Below are positions 52,110-61,490 of a stretch of 64,000 bases of DNA, one piece after another. The notes below the pieces were generated by a model, which was given only the letters and a program-made list of their open reading frames with translations, was not told the origin of the DNA and ran no database searches. The DNA comes from Reyranella sp. CPCC 100927. GTDB lineage: Bacteria > Pseudomonadota > Alphaproteobacteria > Reyranellales > Reyranellaceae. Positions within the stretch are counted from its first letter, which is position 1; the number at the start of each line of letters is the position of its first letter. The stretch is taken from positions 868,001-932,000 of the forward strand of contig NZ_VOHA01000001.1 in NCBI RefSeq assembly GCF_007859315.1, read 5' to 3'. A program made the translations under genes and the position numbers.

Positions 52110-53491
52110 GCCGCCTCGCGCAGAACGGGCTGCCCGACCAGCATGCCCTGTTCAATCCCTGTGATGTCGACCGTGACGAGTGCGCGCGCCGCCGCCGTGA
52201 CCTGCGGCCGCACCGGCGCGAAGTGCTGGCTGTGGCCGGTCCCGTCGCGTTCCATCACCAGCTGCGCCCGTGTGCCGATCCGCGATCGCAGGAAGGCCTG
52301 GGCCCGTCGGTCGCCGGCGGCCCGCAGCGCCGCCGCCCGCGCGCGGCGCACGTCGCCCGGCACCGGCGGCATGCGTGCCGCCGGCGTGCCCTGCCGCGCC
52401 GAATAGGGAAACACATGCAGCCAGGTGAGTCCGGCGTCGTCGACCAGCCGCAGCGTGTTGTCGAACATCGCATCGGTCTCGGTCGGGAAACCCGCGATCA
52501 GGTCGGCGCCGAACACGATATCCGGGCGTTGTTGTCGCGCGCGCTCCACCAGCCGCAGCACGTCATCGCGCTGATGGCGGCGCTTCATGCGCTTGAGCAC
52601 CAGGTCATCGCCGGCCTGGATGCTGAGATGGAAATGCGGCATCAGCCGCGCCTCGTCGCCCAGCAAGTCCAGCAGCGCATCGTCGACCTCGACCGGATCG
52701 AGCGACGACAGCCGCAGGCGCGGCAGTTCGGGCACCAGCCGCAGCAGGCGCCGGCATAGCGCGCCCAGGCTGGGCCGGCCCGGCAGGTCGGCGCCCCAGG
52801 CCGTGAGGTCGACGCCGGTCAGCACCACCTCGTTGAAACCGCCGGCCACCAGTGCTTGCACCTGGGAGACCAGGGCGCCCACCGGCATCGACCGGCTGGG
52901 ACCACGGCCGAAGGGAATGACGCAGAAGGTGCAGCGGTGGTCGCAGCCGTTCTGGGCCTGCACGAACGCGCGGCTGTGGCTGGCGCGATCGGGCGGCAGG
53001 TCGACTGCCGTTGGCGGCGCCGTCATGATATCGCCGACCGCGGCACGTTCGGTGCTGAGGTAAGCGGCAGCGGTCAGTTTCTCGGCATTGCCCAGCACGC
53101 GATCGACCTCGGCCATCGCGCGCCAGCCGGCCGGATCGATCTGCGCGGCACAGCCGCTCACGATGATGGCGCGGCCCGGGTGCGTCCGCCGCAAGCGGCG
53201 CACCGCCTGGCGCGCCTGCCGTTCGGCTTCGGCGGTCACGGCACAGGTGTTGACCAGGATCGCGTCGGTCAGTCCGGCGTCGCGCGCGCGCTCGCGCATG
53301 ACCTCCGATTCGACCGCATTCAGGCGGCAGCCGAATGTCACGACGTCAATCCTGTCTTCGCCTGGGAGCGCGGGCGTCTCGCCCGCATCGTTGGTGGAAA
53401 TCTTGCCTTCGCCTGTGTGCGTCGCACCGGAATGTGAATGGGCGGGACGCCCGCGCTCCCGGGAAGGGGTGACTTCGGTCAAGTCCGTCAC
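52106..53491 (-). CDS. mtaB: tRNA (N6-threonylcarbamoyladenosine(37)-C2)-methylthiotransferase MtaB, with an in-frame repeat insertion
   Basis: This 461-residue radical-SAM methylthiotransferase converts t6A37 of tRNA to ms2t6A37. The catalytic domains are intact: [38 protein letters not shown], the radical-SAM motif [15 protein letters not shown] and a C-terminal TRAM-like part. Normally the protein starts a few residues before VVTFGC. Here a GTG start overlaps the dapF stop (GTGA), and about 40 extra residues (including [11 protein letters not shown] and [13 protein letters not shown]) come from a palindromic repeat at 53364-53460 that keeps the frame open. A GTG just before TFGC (about 53350) could be an alternative start. 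Confidence 0.92.
   Translation of the reverse strand: MTDLTEVTPSRERGRPAHSHSGATHTGEGKISTNDAGETPALPGEDRIDVVTFGCRLNAVESEVMRERARDAGLTDAILVNTCAVTAEAERQARQAVRRLRRTHPGRAIIVSGCAAQIDPAGWRAMAEVDRVLGNAEKLTAAAYLSTERAAVGDIMTAPPTAVDLPPDRASHSRAFVQAQNGCDHRCTFCVIPFGRGPSRSMPVGALVSQVQALVAGGFNEVVLTGVDLTAWGADLPGRPSLGALCRRLLRLVPELPRLRLSSLDPVEVDDALLDLLGDEARLMPHFHLSIQAGDDLVLKRMKRRHQRDDVLRLVERARQQRPDIVFGADLIAGFPTETDAMFDNTLRLVDDAGLTWLHVFPYSARQGTPAARMPPVPGDVRRARAAALRAAGDRRAQAFLRSRIGTRAQLVMERDGTGHSQHFAPVRPQVTAAARALVTVDITGIEQGMLVGQPVLREAA
53364..53460. repeat. About 97-bp paired-palindrome repeat embedded in the mtaB coding sequence
   Basis: Its two arms, 53364-53383 (GGGAGCGCGGGCGTCTCGCC) and 53441-53460 (its complement with one mismatch), are 20-base inverted repeats; each arm is itself a GC hairpin (CGGGCG-TCT-CGCCCG type). 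The same structure with recognisable inner sequence recurs at 59952-61573, where an IS splits it. Inside mtaB it is translated in frame as the extra N-terminal peptide ending AGETPALPG. Confidence 0.85.
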
Positions 53492-54345
53492 ACCAGCAGC
53501 GAGGGATCGAGCGTGCCGGCGAAGGACTGCGCTACGCCGCCGGTCATCAACACGTGCCCGTCACGCTGCCACTCGATATCGAGCATGCCGCCGTCGACGA
53601 TCACCGCGGCCTTGCGGGCGGTCAGACCGCGCCGGGCCGCCGCCACCAGCGTGGCGCAGGCACCCGAGCCACAGGCGAGCGTCAGGCCGGCGCTGCGTTC
53701 CCAGACCTTCAGGCGGATGCGGTTCTCGCCCACGATCTGGGCAAACCCGATATTGGCGCGTTCGGGGAACAGCGCATGCGTCTCCAGCTGTGGCCCCAGC
53801 TGAGTGACCGGGATCGCGTCCAGGTCGTCGACGAAAAAGGTGGCGTGCGGGTTGCCCATCGAGGTGCCGACCGGATCGGACACCGGTCCCAGCGCGACCG
53901 GCAGGTGCAAGGTATCGCAGGCTTCGTTGACAGGAATATCACGCCAGTCCAGCAGCGCCGGGCCCATGTCGACGCTGACGATCGGCAGGCCATTGGCGCC
54001 GGTCCCGGTTTTTTCCGAATCGAGCAGGCCGGAAATGGTCTGCACCACGATGGCATCGGCCTGGCGCTCGCTCATCAGCACGTGCGCGACACAGCGTGTC
54101 GCGTTGCCGCAGGCACCGGCTTCGCCGCCATCGGGGTTGTAGATGCGCATGAAGACGTCGGCCTGGCGGTCGGTCGGCGGCTCCAGCACGATCAACTGGT
54201 CGCAGCCCACGCCCCGCCGCCGGTCGGCAATGGTCCGGCGGCGTTCCAGGGTCAGATCAAGCGGCCGTGATCGGGCGTCGAGCACGACAAAGTCGTTGCC
54301 CAGCCCGTGCATCTTGCGAAACGGCACGTCGGCGGTCGCGGTCAT
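53488..54345 (-). CDS. dapF: Diaminopimelate epimerase
   Basis: This 285-residue PLP-independent racemase interconverts LL- and meso-diaminopimelate for lysine and cell-wall synthesis. It starts [17 protein letters not shown]; the two catalytic cysteines lie in GACGNATRC and [19 protein letters not shown] is also typical. It heads the dapF-mtaB-ftsY run, with a four-base GTGA overlap into mtaB. Confidence 0.97.
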   Translation of the reverse strand: MTATADVPFRKMHGLGNDFVVLDARSRPLDLTLERRRTIADRRRGVGCDQLIVLEPPTDRQADVFMRIYNPDGGEAGACGNATRCVAHVLMSERQADAIVVQTISGLLDSEKTGTGANGLPIVSVDMGPALLDWRDIPVNEACDTLHLPVALGPVSDPVGTSMGNPHATFFVDDLDAIPVTQLGPQLETHALFPERANIGFAQIVGENRIRLKVWERSAGLTLACGSGACATLVAAARRGLTARKAAVIVDGGMLDIEWQRDGHVLMTGGVAQSFAGTLDPSLLV

Positions 54346-54574
54346 GGCCGGCTATATGGCGCGCAGCGGCGGGCAAGTCCACCGTCGTGCCCATGAAGTG
54401 GCGAACTGACCGGGCCAATCTCCGCAGGCCTCGGACCGTGGGGTGCGCCACAAGTCGTACCACGAGTTGTAGATTTGTTTTGGAGCGAGGCTGCCGCTGC
54501 CCTAGAGTCACTGCGGTTGTCGCGGGCGGGAGAGTCGCCCGACAGCACGGTGCACTGCCCGACGGCAAGGTGCG

Positions 54575-56173
54575 ATGTCCGAGGAAGGGATTGTCTTTGG
54601 CCGCTGGCGCTTGCTGCCGCGGACCCGTCTGCTGGTCGGGGAAGGCGAGCGGGTGGCGCTGGGTGGCCGTGCCGCGGATGTCCTTCTGAGCCTGATCGAA
54701 GCGCGCGGCGCGGTGGTCGCCAAGGAGGCGCTGATGCGCCGGGCTTGGCATGGCCGGCTCGTAGAGGAGGGCAATCTTGCTGTCCAGATCTCCGCCTTGC
54801 GCAAGGCTTTCGGCGCGGACGGCGCAGAGATCGTAGTCACCGTTCCCGGAGTCGGCTACCGGCTCGGCGGCTTGTCCGAGCCGTCTTCGGTCAAGCCTGC
54901 GGCGACGGCGCTGGCTGACATCGCTCCTCAGCCGCCGACGCGGGGGCCGTCGCTGGCGGTATTGCCCATGCGGACCGTGGGAGAAGGGCCGCCCCACATT
55001 GCCGACGGCATCGTGGACGATCTGATTACCGCGTTGTCGCGGATCCGCTGGTTCTATGTCCTGGCGCGCAACTCAGCCTTCAGCTTCAAGGACCGCAACC
55101 TGCCGGCGCCGGAGATCGGGCGCGAGTTGGGTGTGCGTTACGTCGTGACGGGCACGCTGCGCCATGCCGACGGGCGGGTGCGGGTCAATGTCGACCTCAT
55201 CAATACCGCTGATGGTGTGCCAGCGTGGAGCGACCGCTTCGATCATGCCCTGGACGATGTGTTCGTCCTGCAGGACCGGATCGTCGGCAGCATCGTTGCG
55301 GCGTTGGAGCCCCGATTGCGGCGGGCCGAGATCGAGCAGCTGCGACGGCGGCCCACCGAATGGCCGGGCGCCTATCAGGCCTGGCTGCGCGCCAGCGCCT
55401 GCATGCACCCCATGACCCGCGAGAACTGCGCGGCGGCGCTCTCATTCCTCCATGAGGCGCTGGCGATCGATCCCGGCTTCGCGCAGGCCATGGCCGCGGC
55501 CGCCTGGTGCCGCGTATGGCGTGTGTCGCAGGCGTTTTCCGACGGGGCGACTGTCGAAGCCGAGGAAGCCATTCGGCTGGGCGAGGCGGCCCTGGCGCTG
55601 GCGCCGGACGAACCGGCCGTGCTGGCGCAGGTCGGCATGCTGTTCGCATACCTCGTTCATCGGCTGGATGCGGCCGTGCTGCTGGCGCGGCGCGCGGTCG
55701 AGCATCATCCCAACTCCGCGCTGACGCGCAGTGCGGCCGGTTGGGTCCACCTCTTTGCGGACGAACCGGAGGTCGCGATCCCTCATCTCGAGGAAGCGTC
55801 GAGATTGGACCCGCTTGACCCCGGTGCGGGCGAGCCGTTGGCATGCATGTCATTCGCCCATCTCGTTGCCGGGCGCCCTGACGTCGCGGTGCGCTGGGGC
55901 GAGCGCGCCATCGCCGCCAGTCCGGAGCGCTTGACGGCGCACCGCGCCTATGTGGCCGCGCTGGGGGCCGCCGGCCGGCCGGCCGAGGCCGCGGTGGCGC
56001 AGCTGATGGAACTCGACCCCGCGTTCAACCTTGCGGCCTACGCGCGTCTGCTGAGCCGGCGCGCCAACTCGGCCCTTCTGCTCAAGACGCTTGAAGGATT
56101 GCGCCTTGCCGGCGTTCCTCAAGGCCCGGCACGGACCAGCAAGCCGTCGCTTCGGGTCGTTCGCGGCAGTTGA
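54575..56173 (+). CDS. HilA/CadC-like winged-helix (OmpR-type) regulator with TolB-like and TPR regions
   Basis: The protein has 532 residues. The N-terminal Trans_reg_C domain (1-105: FGRWRLLPRTRLLVG, GGRAADVLLSLIEARGAVV, ISALRKAFGADGAEIVVTVPGVGYRL) binds DNA. A middle part (about 125-250: LAVLPMRTVGEGPPHIADGIVDDLITALSRI, RYVVTGTLRHADGRVRVNVDLI) matches the TolB/FlgO-like module of adenylate-cyclase-type regulators. The rest is TPR-like repeats (about 260-510). No phospho-receiver or membrane helix is seen, so it is cytoplasmic like HilA. AAGG lies before the ATG. The next gene is the C58 protease candidate. Confidence 0.88.
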   Translation: MSEEGIVFGRWRLLPRTRLLVGEGERVALGGRAADVLLSLIEARGAVVAKEALMRRAWHGRLVEEGNLAVQISALRKAFGADGAEIVVTVPGVGYRLGGLSEPSSVKPAATALADIAPQPPTRGPSLAVLPMRTVGEGPPHIADGIVDDLITALSRIRWFYVLARNSAFSFKDRNLPAPEIGRELGVRYVVTGTLRHADGRVRVNVDLINTADGVPAWSDRFDHALDDVFVLQDRIVGSIVAALEPRLRRAEIEQLRRRPTEWPGAYQAWLRASACMHPMTRENCAAALSFLHEALAIDPGFAQAMAAAAWCRVWRVSQAFSDGATVEAEEAIRLGEAALALAPDEPAVLAQVGMLFAYLVHRLDAAVLLARRAVEHHPNSALTRSAAGWVHLFADEPEVAIPHLEEASRLDPLDPGAGEPLACMSFAHLVAGRPDVAVRWGERAIAASPERLTAHRAYVAALGAAGRPAEAAVAQLMELDPAFNLAAYARLLSRRANSALLLKTLEGLRLAGVPQGPARTSKPSLRVVRGS

Positions 56174-56479
56174 ACGGTTGCAGTAGAGGCGCCGGATTTC
56201 CGGGGGAAATTCCCGGAAAATCACGAACTTAAGAATCTCTAAAGGACTTTTAAGTACCCGCTTGGCCGCGCCGACGGCAGAGTGCGGGCACGGCATCTCG
56301 GGTCAATACAAGGTCAGGACGCTCTCAGGGGCCGGCGAAGGTGCCGGCGCCCAACGGGGTTCCTTGGCCTGCCGAAACCCCACGGGGGGATAGGCACAGA
56401 CCCTGGCCTGCCGTCTGAGCGGACCGTTGCGCGCAACGGCCGCGCTCAGCCCATACCCTGCAAGACAAGGAGAAGGGTA
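56174..56479. other. About 300-bp non-coding upstream region of the C58 protease gene
   Basis: It is A/T-richer at 56200-56250 (TTAAGAATCTCTAAAGGACTTTTAAGTA), which contains the imperfect direct repeat TTAAGAA/TTAAGTA and could hold a promoter. No known riboswitch or hairpin was identified. The distance is large for this compact region, suggesting independent control of the protease gene. Confidence 0.35.
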
Positions 56480-57226
56480 ATGTCGCTGCGAACGAAGCCT
56501 CGGATCGGATACTCGCAGCCCGCCGCCATCTGTCGGACGCTGGTTTTCAATTGGGCGGGTTCCCTTTTGTGCACGCGTGACCACGAGACCCAAATCATTC
56601 ACCGCCTGGCCAGTCAGTCGAGCCCAGGGCCCGGGCTCACCTATATGAAGCAGCTTCAGAACATGAAGCATCAAACGGCCAACTGGAGATCAACGACGCA
56701 GAAGGTCGACAGACCCGTTGGCGGTGGGTTTGAAAAACGAACGATAAACAGGGGCGTTCTGAATTTTAGCAACACGAACGAGGTCTTCTCCTCTGTCGAT
56801 CGCAAGCATCACGCATATGATTGCTTCGCCATCGTTCCTGAAGCGCTGTTGGACACGAAGAATTACCACCCCAAGCTCATATTCGAGCTGCTGAAGTGCT
56901 CCTCGACGACCCGGACGCAGGCCGCGTACGCGCTGACGATCCTCTACAGGTACGGAAACGGTGACGAGAGCGGCCATTGCGTGGGCCTTTTCTTTAGCCG
57001 AGGCGGTTTCGGCGCGCGATCGGCCGGGGGCCGCTTCTTCGATCCCAATGTCGGGACATGGCAGTTCGGCAGTCATCGGGAGACGATCGACTTCGTCATG
57101 TCCGATTGGCTTCCGAACTTTGTGGCGAACACGATGAAGGGAGATCCCGGCCATGCCAAAAAGGGGCCGCGGGAGGTGAAGGGCTATCGCCTCTCGCAAT
57201 TCATGGACGCCGCCCTTGCGGCATAG
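56480..57226 (+). CDS. Probable YopT/AvrPphB-type (peptidase C58) cysteine protease
   Basis: The protein has 248 residues from an ATG with GGAGAAGGG upstream. The catalytic triad pattern of family C58 can be traced: Cys18 in AAICRTLVFNWAGSLL (Cys at the start of a helix, with the family Trp), His166 in ESGHCVGLFFSRGG and Asp188 in GRFFDPNVGTWQF (the family reads FFDPNxGxxxF). C58 proteases are often type III effectors or toxin domains that cleave host proteins. There is no signal peptide. Codons are less GC-rich than the neighbours (for example GAATTTTAGCAACACG), suggesting transfer. No secretion system is in the window. The family assignment is by motif only. Confidence 0.6.
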   Translation: MSLRTKPRIGYSQPAAICRTLVFNWAGSLLCTRDHETQIIHRLASQSSPGPGLTYMKQLQNMKHQTANWRSTTQKVDRPVGGGFEKRTINRGVLNFSNTNEVFSSVDRKHHAYDCFAIVPEALLDTKNYHPKLIFELLKCSSTTRTQAAYALTILYRYGNGDESGHCVGLFFSRGGFGARSAGGRFFDPNVGTWQFGSHRETIDFVMSDWLPNFVANTMKGDPGHAKKGPREVKGYRLSQFMDAALAA

Positions 57227-57283
57227 CAATGACGGCGTGACGAACGGCGCGCGCACCGTCTCAGACCGGTACGCGCGCGAAGA

Positions 57284-58213
57284 TCAGAATCGAAACGCGT
57301 CCGGTGTCGGCGCTCGCGTGCGGCTCTCGCCGGGCGGCACGTAGCGCACCGTCATCGGCCGGGTTGTGCCGTCGGCGTCGCCGCCGATCTGCACGATGTC
57401 GAAGCTGGGCACGGTCTTGGTGTAAATCGTCATATGCAGGATGCCGAGCGGATCGTGCGGCAGCGAGGGCTCGACGAACAGGCCGCGCGCGATGTCCCAG
57501 GCTGGCAGGGCGTGGTGCACCGGCCAGTTGCAGGTGCTGGGCAACGCCTCGGCCGCCAACCCGCGCTCGTAAACCGCGACATTGAGCGCGATCTGGTCGG
57601 TCATGTTGGTCGAGCGCTGCAGTGCATCGTCCAGCATCGTGGCCCAGGCACCCCAGGCCGGCGATCCCGTCTGGATGGCGAAGACGCCGGCGTTGATCAG
57701 CGGATAGCGCACCAGCCGGTCGGCGATGTCGGCGCCGAAGGCCTGGCGGAACGCCGCGCCATTGACGGCACTGAACTCAGGCCAGGCATGGCGATAGTGA
57801 CGGAAGGCGCGGTGGATCTCCGGCGCCACCGCGATCGGCCGTCGCGCCGCGCCCTTGAGGAACAGGTCGATGGCGAACCAGTGCTGCACCCAGCAATCGG
57901 CATCGATCCACAGATAGGTGTCGTAGCCGGGGAAGTAGGTCGGCAGGAACGGTCGGGCCGTCAGCGCCTTGAAGGCCTCGCTGCAGTCGGCGCGGCCGGG
58001 AAAGTCGAAATCCCAGCGCGGACTCACCAGCATGGCGTCCTGCGCCGCAAGCCATGATCGCTGCGCGGCCTCGAGCCCGCAATCGAGCACGCCCAGCGCA
58101 ACGTTGCGACTTTCCGGCTTGTCGCGGATCGAGGCGACACAGCCGCGCATGAGGTCGAAATAGGCGGCATCGCCGCCGGTGATCACGATATTCTTCCTGG
58201 TCATTGCCGCCAT
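57284..58213 (-). CDS. Glycosyltransferase-like protein (GT-A fold, DxD motif)
   Basis: The protein has 309 residues. It starts NIVITGGDAAYFDLMRGCVASIRD, and the metal-nucleotide motif YDTYLWIDADCWVQ (DxD) lies near residue 103, as in GT8-like enzymes. A closing region NMTDQIALNVAVYERGL and LHMTIYTKT are typical for that fold. The donor and acceptor are unknown. It is divergent from the LysR gene. Confidence 0.75.
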   Translation of the reverse strand: MAAMTRKNIVITGGDAAYFDLMRGCVASIRDKPESRNVALGVLDCGLEAAQRSWLAAQDAMLVSPRWDFDFPGRADCSEAFKALTARPFLPTYFPGYDTYLWIDADCWVQHWFAIDLFLKGAARRPIAVAPEIHRAFRHYRHAWPEFSAVNGAAFRQAFGADIADRLVRYPLINAGVFAIQTGSPAWGAWATMLDDALQRSTNMTDQIALNVAVYERGLAAEALPSTCNWPVHHALPAWDIARGLFVEPSLPHDPLGILHMTIYTKTVPSFDIVQIGGDADGTTRPMTVRYVPPGESRTRAPTPDAFRF

Positions 58214-58269
58214 GGTGACGCCTTCATCCCGGGCTTGTCGAGGCGTTGTGATGGCGAACCGGAGGGTGC

Positions 58270-59163
58270 GTGCGCAAACTACCGCCTCTCAATGCCGTGC
58301 GTGCCTTCGAGGCCGCGGCGCGGCGGTTGAGCTTCACCGCGGCGGCGGACGAACTCGGCGTCACGGTCACCGCCGTCAGCCACCAGATACGGCTGCTGGA
58401 AGACACCGTGGGCATGAAGCTCTTCGAGCGGCAGGGGCGCAGCATCGTGCTCACGGCGGCCGCCGAGCGCTTGTACCCGCAGGTCCGCGACGGTTTTGAC
58501 AAGCTGGCCGAGGCGTTTTCGGAAACCAACCGGCGACGCAGCGGCGAGGCGATCGCCGTTTCGACGACGCGTGCCTTTGCCGAACGCTGGCTGATGCCGC
58601 GCCTGGATCGCTTCAACGCCGGGCATCCCGGCATCATCGTCAACATCGATGCGTCGGAGGATGTCGTCGATCTCAGCGCCGACGGAATCGACCTCGCGAT
58701 CCGCTACGGGCGGCAGCGGCCGGACCGGCCGGGCGAGACGCTGCTGTTCGAGGACACCTATGCTCCCGTGGTCAGCGCGGCGCTCTGTCCGCCGGGGCGC
58801 GCGCCGACCATCGATGACGTGATGAGCCGGCCACTGCTGGGTTATCGCTGGAAGAAGGCGGCACTCGATGGTCCGACCTGGGCCACCTGGTTCGAAACAC
58901 TCGGGCGAACGGCATCGGATGCGGTCAAGATCTCCTGGTACAGCGAGGAGACTCTGGCTCTCCAGGCGCTCGAACGCGGTTTTGGCGCATTGCTGTGCTC
59001 CAGCGTGCTGGTGGCCGACCAGGTGGCGGCCGGCGATCTGCGCCGCCTCGAGGGACCAGTGTTGGGCGGCTACAGTTTCCGCCTGCTGGTGGGGGCGTCG
59101 GCACGGCGCAAGCGCTCCGTGCGCACGTTCACCGACTGGCTGCAGCAAGAAGCGGCGGTGTAG
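58270..59163 (+). CDS. LysR-family regulator (GcvA-like)
   Basis: The protein has 297 residues: HTH at the N-terminus (LPPLNAVRAFEAAARRLSFTAAADELGVTVTAVSHQIRLLEDTVGMKLFER, split here) and an effector domain (about 95-290) of the GcvA type. The GTG start has GGAGGG upstream. It is the second GcvA-like LysR here, but is not a close copy of the one at 35672. Its last 35 bases overlap the end of the convergent azoreductase gene, which may be its target. Confidence 0.93.
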   Translation: MRKLPPLNAVRAFEAAARRLSFTAAADELGVTVTAVSHQIRLLEDTVGMKLFERQGRSIVLTAAAERLYPQVRDGFDKLAEAFSETNRRRSGEAIAVSTTRAFAERWLMPRLDRFNAGHPGIIVNIDASEDVVDLSADGIDLAIRYGRQRPDRPGETLLFEDTYAPVVSAALCPPGRAPTIDDVMSRPLLGYRWKKAALDGPTWATWFETLGRTASDAVKISWYSEETLALQALERGFGALLCSSVLVADQVAAGDLRRLEGPVLGGYSFRLLVGASARRKRSVRTFTDWLQQEAAV

Positions 59164-59839
59164 GCGCGTGCGGGTTGCCGTCCTCCCCGGCGCCGCTGGA
59201 GGCCAGCAATCGCTCAACCAATGCCGAGACGTCTGCTTCGGCACGCGCGATCGATGCGGCGTGACGCGCGCCACCGAACTCCTGGTACTCGGTGCTGATG
59301 AAATGCGAGCCGGTGACGCCGAGATAGTGCGAGACCGTGCGCAGATGATCGTCGAGATGGTTCATGGCGGCGCGCGGTCCGCCGGGCAGGAAGCCGAACT
59401 CGCCGCGGCTGGACAGCACCACCAGCGTCTTGCCGCGCATGATGGGCTCCAGCGGATAGTCGCCGCGCGCGAGGTCGAAGGTGAAGGTCTTGCCGATGCG
59501 CACGACCTGGTCGATCCAGCCCTTCAGCGCCGTCGGCATGCCGTAGTTGTACATCGGCGTGCCCAGCACGATCAGATCGGCCAGTTCGAGTTCGTCGATC
59601 ATCGCGTCGGACAGGCTCAGCGCGTCGCGCTGCGCTGGTGTGCGCTTGTCTTCAGGGGTGAAGGCAGCCGCGATCCAGGCCTCGCTGATCGCCGGTGGCG
59701 GCTCGCGCCCGAGGTCGCGATGGATCACGCGATCCCCGGGCCGCGCCGCCGTCCACGCCGTGACGAACTGGCGTGTCATTTGCCGGCTCAGGGATCGGGT
59801 CAGGCGTGCGCTGGCGTCGAGATGAAGAAGGGTTGTCAT
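59129..59839 (-). CDS. FMN-dependent NADH-azoreductase (AzoR-like)
   Basis: The 236-residue flavodoxin-fold enzyme has TLLHLDASARLTRSLSRQM (FMN phosphate loop), GTPMYNYGMPTALKGWIDQVVRIGKTF and VLSSRGEFGFLPGGPRAAM. It reduces quinones and azo compounds by two electrons with NADH. ATG 59839 is where similarity starts. The C-terminus (GAGEDGNPHAPTPPLL) is longer than usual and overlaps the LysR gene. Confidence 0.92.
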   Translation of the reverse strand: MTTLLHLDASARLTRSLSRQMTRQFVTAWTAARPGDRVIHRDLGREPPPAISEAWIAAAFTPEDKRTPAQRDALSLSDAMIDELELADLIVLGTPMYNYGMPTALKGWIDQVVRIGKTFTFDLARGDYPLEPIMRGKTLVVLSSRGEFGFLPGGPRAAMNHLDDHLRTVSHYLGVTGSHFISTEYQEFGGARHAASIARAEADVSALVERLLASSGAGEDGNPHAPTPPLLAAASR

Positions 59840-59951
59840 GGCCGTTTTCCGGAGGGAGGTGACGTCCGGAAGATGTCCCTGATGTTGCTGCGGGAAAATC
59901 GAACGCTTCTCAAACCGGCTTGAGAAATTTCGCAGACGGCGCCTGATTCCC

Positions 59952-59967
59952 GGGAGCGCGGGTGTCC
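59952..59967. repeat. Left remnant of the paired-palindrome repeat, cut by the IS element
   Basis: GGGAGCGCGGGTGTCC matches the outer arm seen at 53364 with one change. It stops exactly where the IS left end (GAGGCTGT) begins; the missing partner CGCCCGCTC follows the IS right end at 61494. Confidence 0.8.
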
Positions 59968-61490
59968 GAGGCTGTAAAATTATCAAGCTGAGCGAAAACT
60001 GGCACGCCGAGGCTGGCCTCGGACGTGCGCCTGGACGTGGACTGTAGCCGGTGGCGTGAGGTTGCTGGGTCTGCGGCCTCGGAGCGGAGAAGGAGTGTGG
60101 TCTACGCGGTGCGGAGCAAGCGAGAGATGGTCAGGAAGTTGTAGGCGTGAACGTGCCACAGCACGACGGCCGTCACTTTCTTGATGCCGCGCACCAGCAC
60201 GCGGGTCAGTCCGCGGTTACGCATGTCAGCGTGCGGTCGCTCCGTGGCAAAGCGCTGCCTGTAGAGGGCCCTGCCGTCGTCACTGTTCATACGCTGATGC
60301 CAGGCGAGCACCCCCGTCCCATCCTTGGCGCACGGCGAGCGCACCTGGCCGCGGCGGTCGCGCGGGAGTGGGCAAAATACCTCGATAGCGCCGTTCCCGG
60401 GCTCGTGCAGGGCGGCGATATCTGCCTTGCTGTCGTAACCGCTGTCGGCCAGGACCTGTTGCGGTCGCAGCCCGTAGCGCTGCTCGATCTCGACCACCGT
60501 TGCTCCCAACCGGCCGCGATCGGAACCGTTATTGTCCACCGACACACCGACGATCAGCGCGTTGCCAACTGCAGTCTTGAATTGAGCGTTGAAGCCGGGC
60601 CGGAAGCCACCGTCCGCCATCTTCATGACCCGGGCTTGCGGGTCGCTCGTCGAAGCGCGTGGCTCACGTTTGTTGGCGGGCTTCTTGCGCCGCTGCTGCT
60701 TGGCCTCGGCCGCCCGTTGCGCCTCGATCTCGGCCTGCGCTTGCTGCGCCTGTTCGATCCGCCGCTGACGGTCCGCCGCCGCCTGCAGCCGGCGGCGCTG
60801 CCCGCGTCGGTCTGATGCTGCCGGATCGCTATCCAGCTCCGCCCGCAACGCCGCCACTTTCTGGCACGCCAGATCGTGCAATTGCCCCAGCCGCTGCTTG
60901 CTTCGGAACGAACTGGCGCCGGCGCTGGCCCGAAGCCGCACGCCGTCAACCGCCACGCACTGCAAATCCATCACGTCGGCCGCCACCAGCGCCGCCACCG
61001 ACCGCGACAGCAGGTCGTCCAGTACCGCACCAGCATCAACCCGGAAGTCCGACAGCGTCTTGTGGCTCACGCCTACCCCGCCCAGGACCCAGCGGTACGC
61101 GATATCGCGCTCACACAGCCGTGCCACCTGACGGGCGCTGCCGACATCCTCCAGCGTTGCATACAGCCACAACGCCACCAGGATCGCCGGATCAATCGCT
61201 GGTCGACCGGCCTCTCCGGATACCGAGCCAACCGCTTCGTACAGCCCCGACAGGTCCAGTCCTTCGACATACATCCACACCTGCCGCGCCCGGTGATCCT
61301 GCGGTAGCAATTCATCCAGGCACGCCATCTGCCACTCGATCTGGCTGCGCTCTGCCATCGCCAGACGCAATCCCGCCTTACGGCCCTGCGCCATTCTGAC
61401 CTCGTCGGGCTTCTTCCTCAGACACTGTGAATCACATCTCTTTCATCGGCGAAAGGGCCCTGCGAACGTCGCCAATATTCTCACAACCTC
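59968..61490 (-). mobile_element. IS1182-family insertion sequence, complete (1523 bp)
   Basis: The left end reads GAGGCTGTAAAATTAT and the right end (complement) GAGGTTGTGAGAATAT, giving 12 matches in 16 as terminal inverted repeats. The trinucleotide TCC is present on both sides (59965-59967 and 61491-61493), a candidate target duplication. It carries a single transposase gene on the minus strand. It sits at the tip of a GC palindrome; IS1182-family members are reported to favour palindromic targets. Confidence 0.82.
60102..61394 (-). CDS. IS1182-family DDE transposase
   Basis: The 430-residue transposase begins with the DUF772-type domain (QIEWQMACLDELLPQDHRARQVW, RPAIDPAILVALWLYATLEDVGSARQVARLCERDIAYRW, split here), has a Lys/Arg-rich charged linker (about 190-255), and the DDE catalytic part: CVAVDGVRLR, ADSGYDSKADIAAL and ATERPHADMRNRGLTRVLVRG with the Glu. 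It appears uninterrupted, so the element may be active. Confidence 0.93.
   Translation of the reverse strand: MAQGRKAGLRLAMAERSQIEWQMACLDELLPQDHRARQVWMYVEGLDLSGLYEAVGSVSGEAGRPAIDPAILVALWLYATLEDVGSARQVARLCERDIAYRWVLGGVGVSHKTLSDFRVDAGAVLDDLLSRSVAALVAADVMDLQCVAVDGVRLRASAGASSFRSKQRLGQLHDLACQKVAALRAELDSDPAASDRRGQRRRLQAAADRQRRIEQAQQAQAEIEAQRAAEAKQQRRKKPANKREPRASTSDPQARVMKMADGGFRPGFNAQFKTAVGNALIVGVSVDNNGSDRGRLGATVVEIEQRYGLRPQQVLADSGYDSKADIAALHEPGNGAIEVFCPLPRDRRGQVRSPCAKDGTGVLAWHQRMNSDDGRALYRQRFATERPHADMRNRGLTRVLVRGIKKVTAVVLWHVHAYNFLTISRLLRTA

Noticed and set aside
53364-53460. CRISPR-like or tandem repeat in mtaB
   Set aside because: The arms are inverted rather than direct repeats, with only one unit and no spacers.
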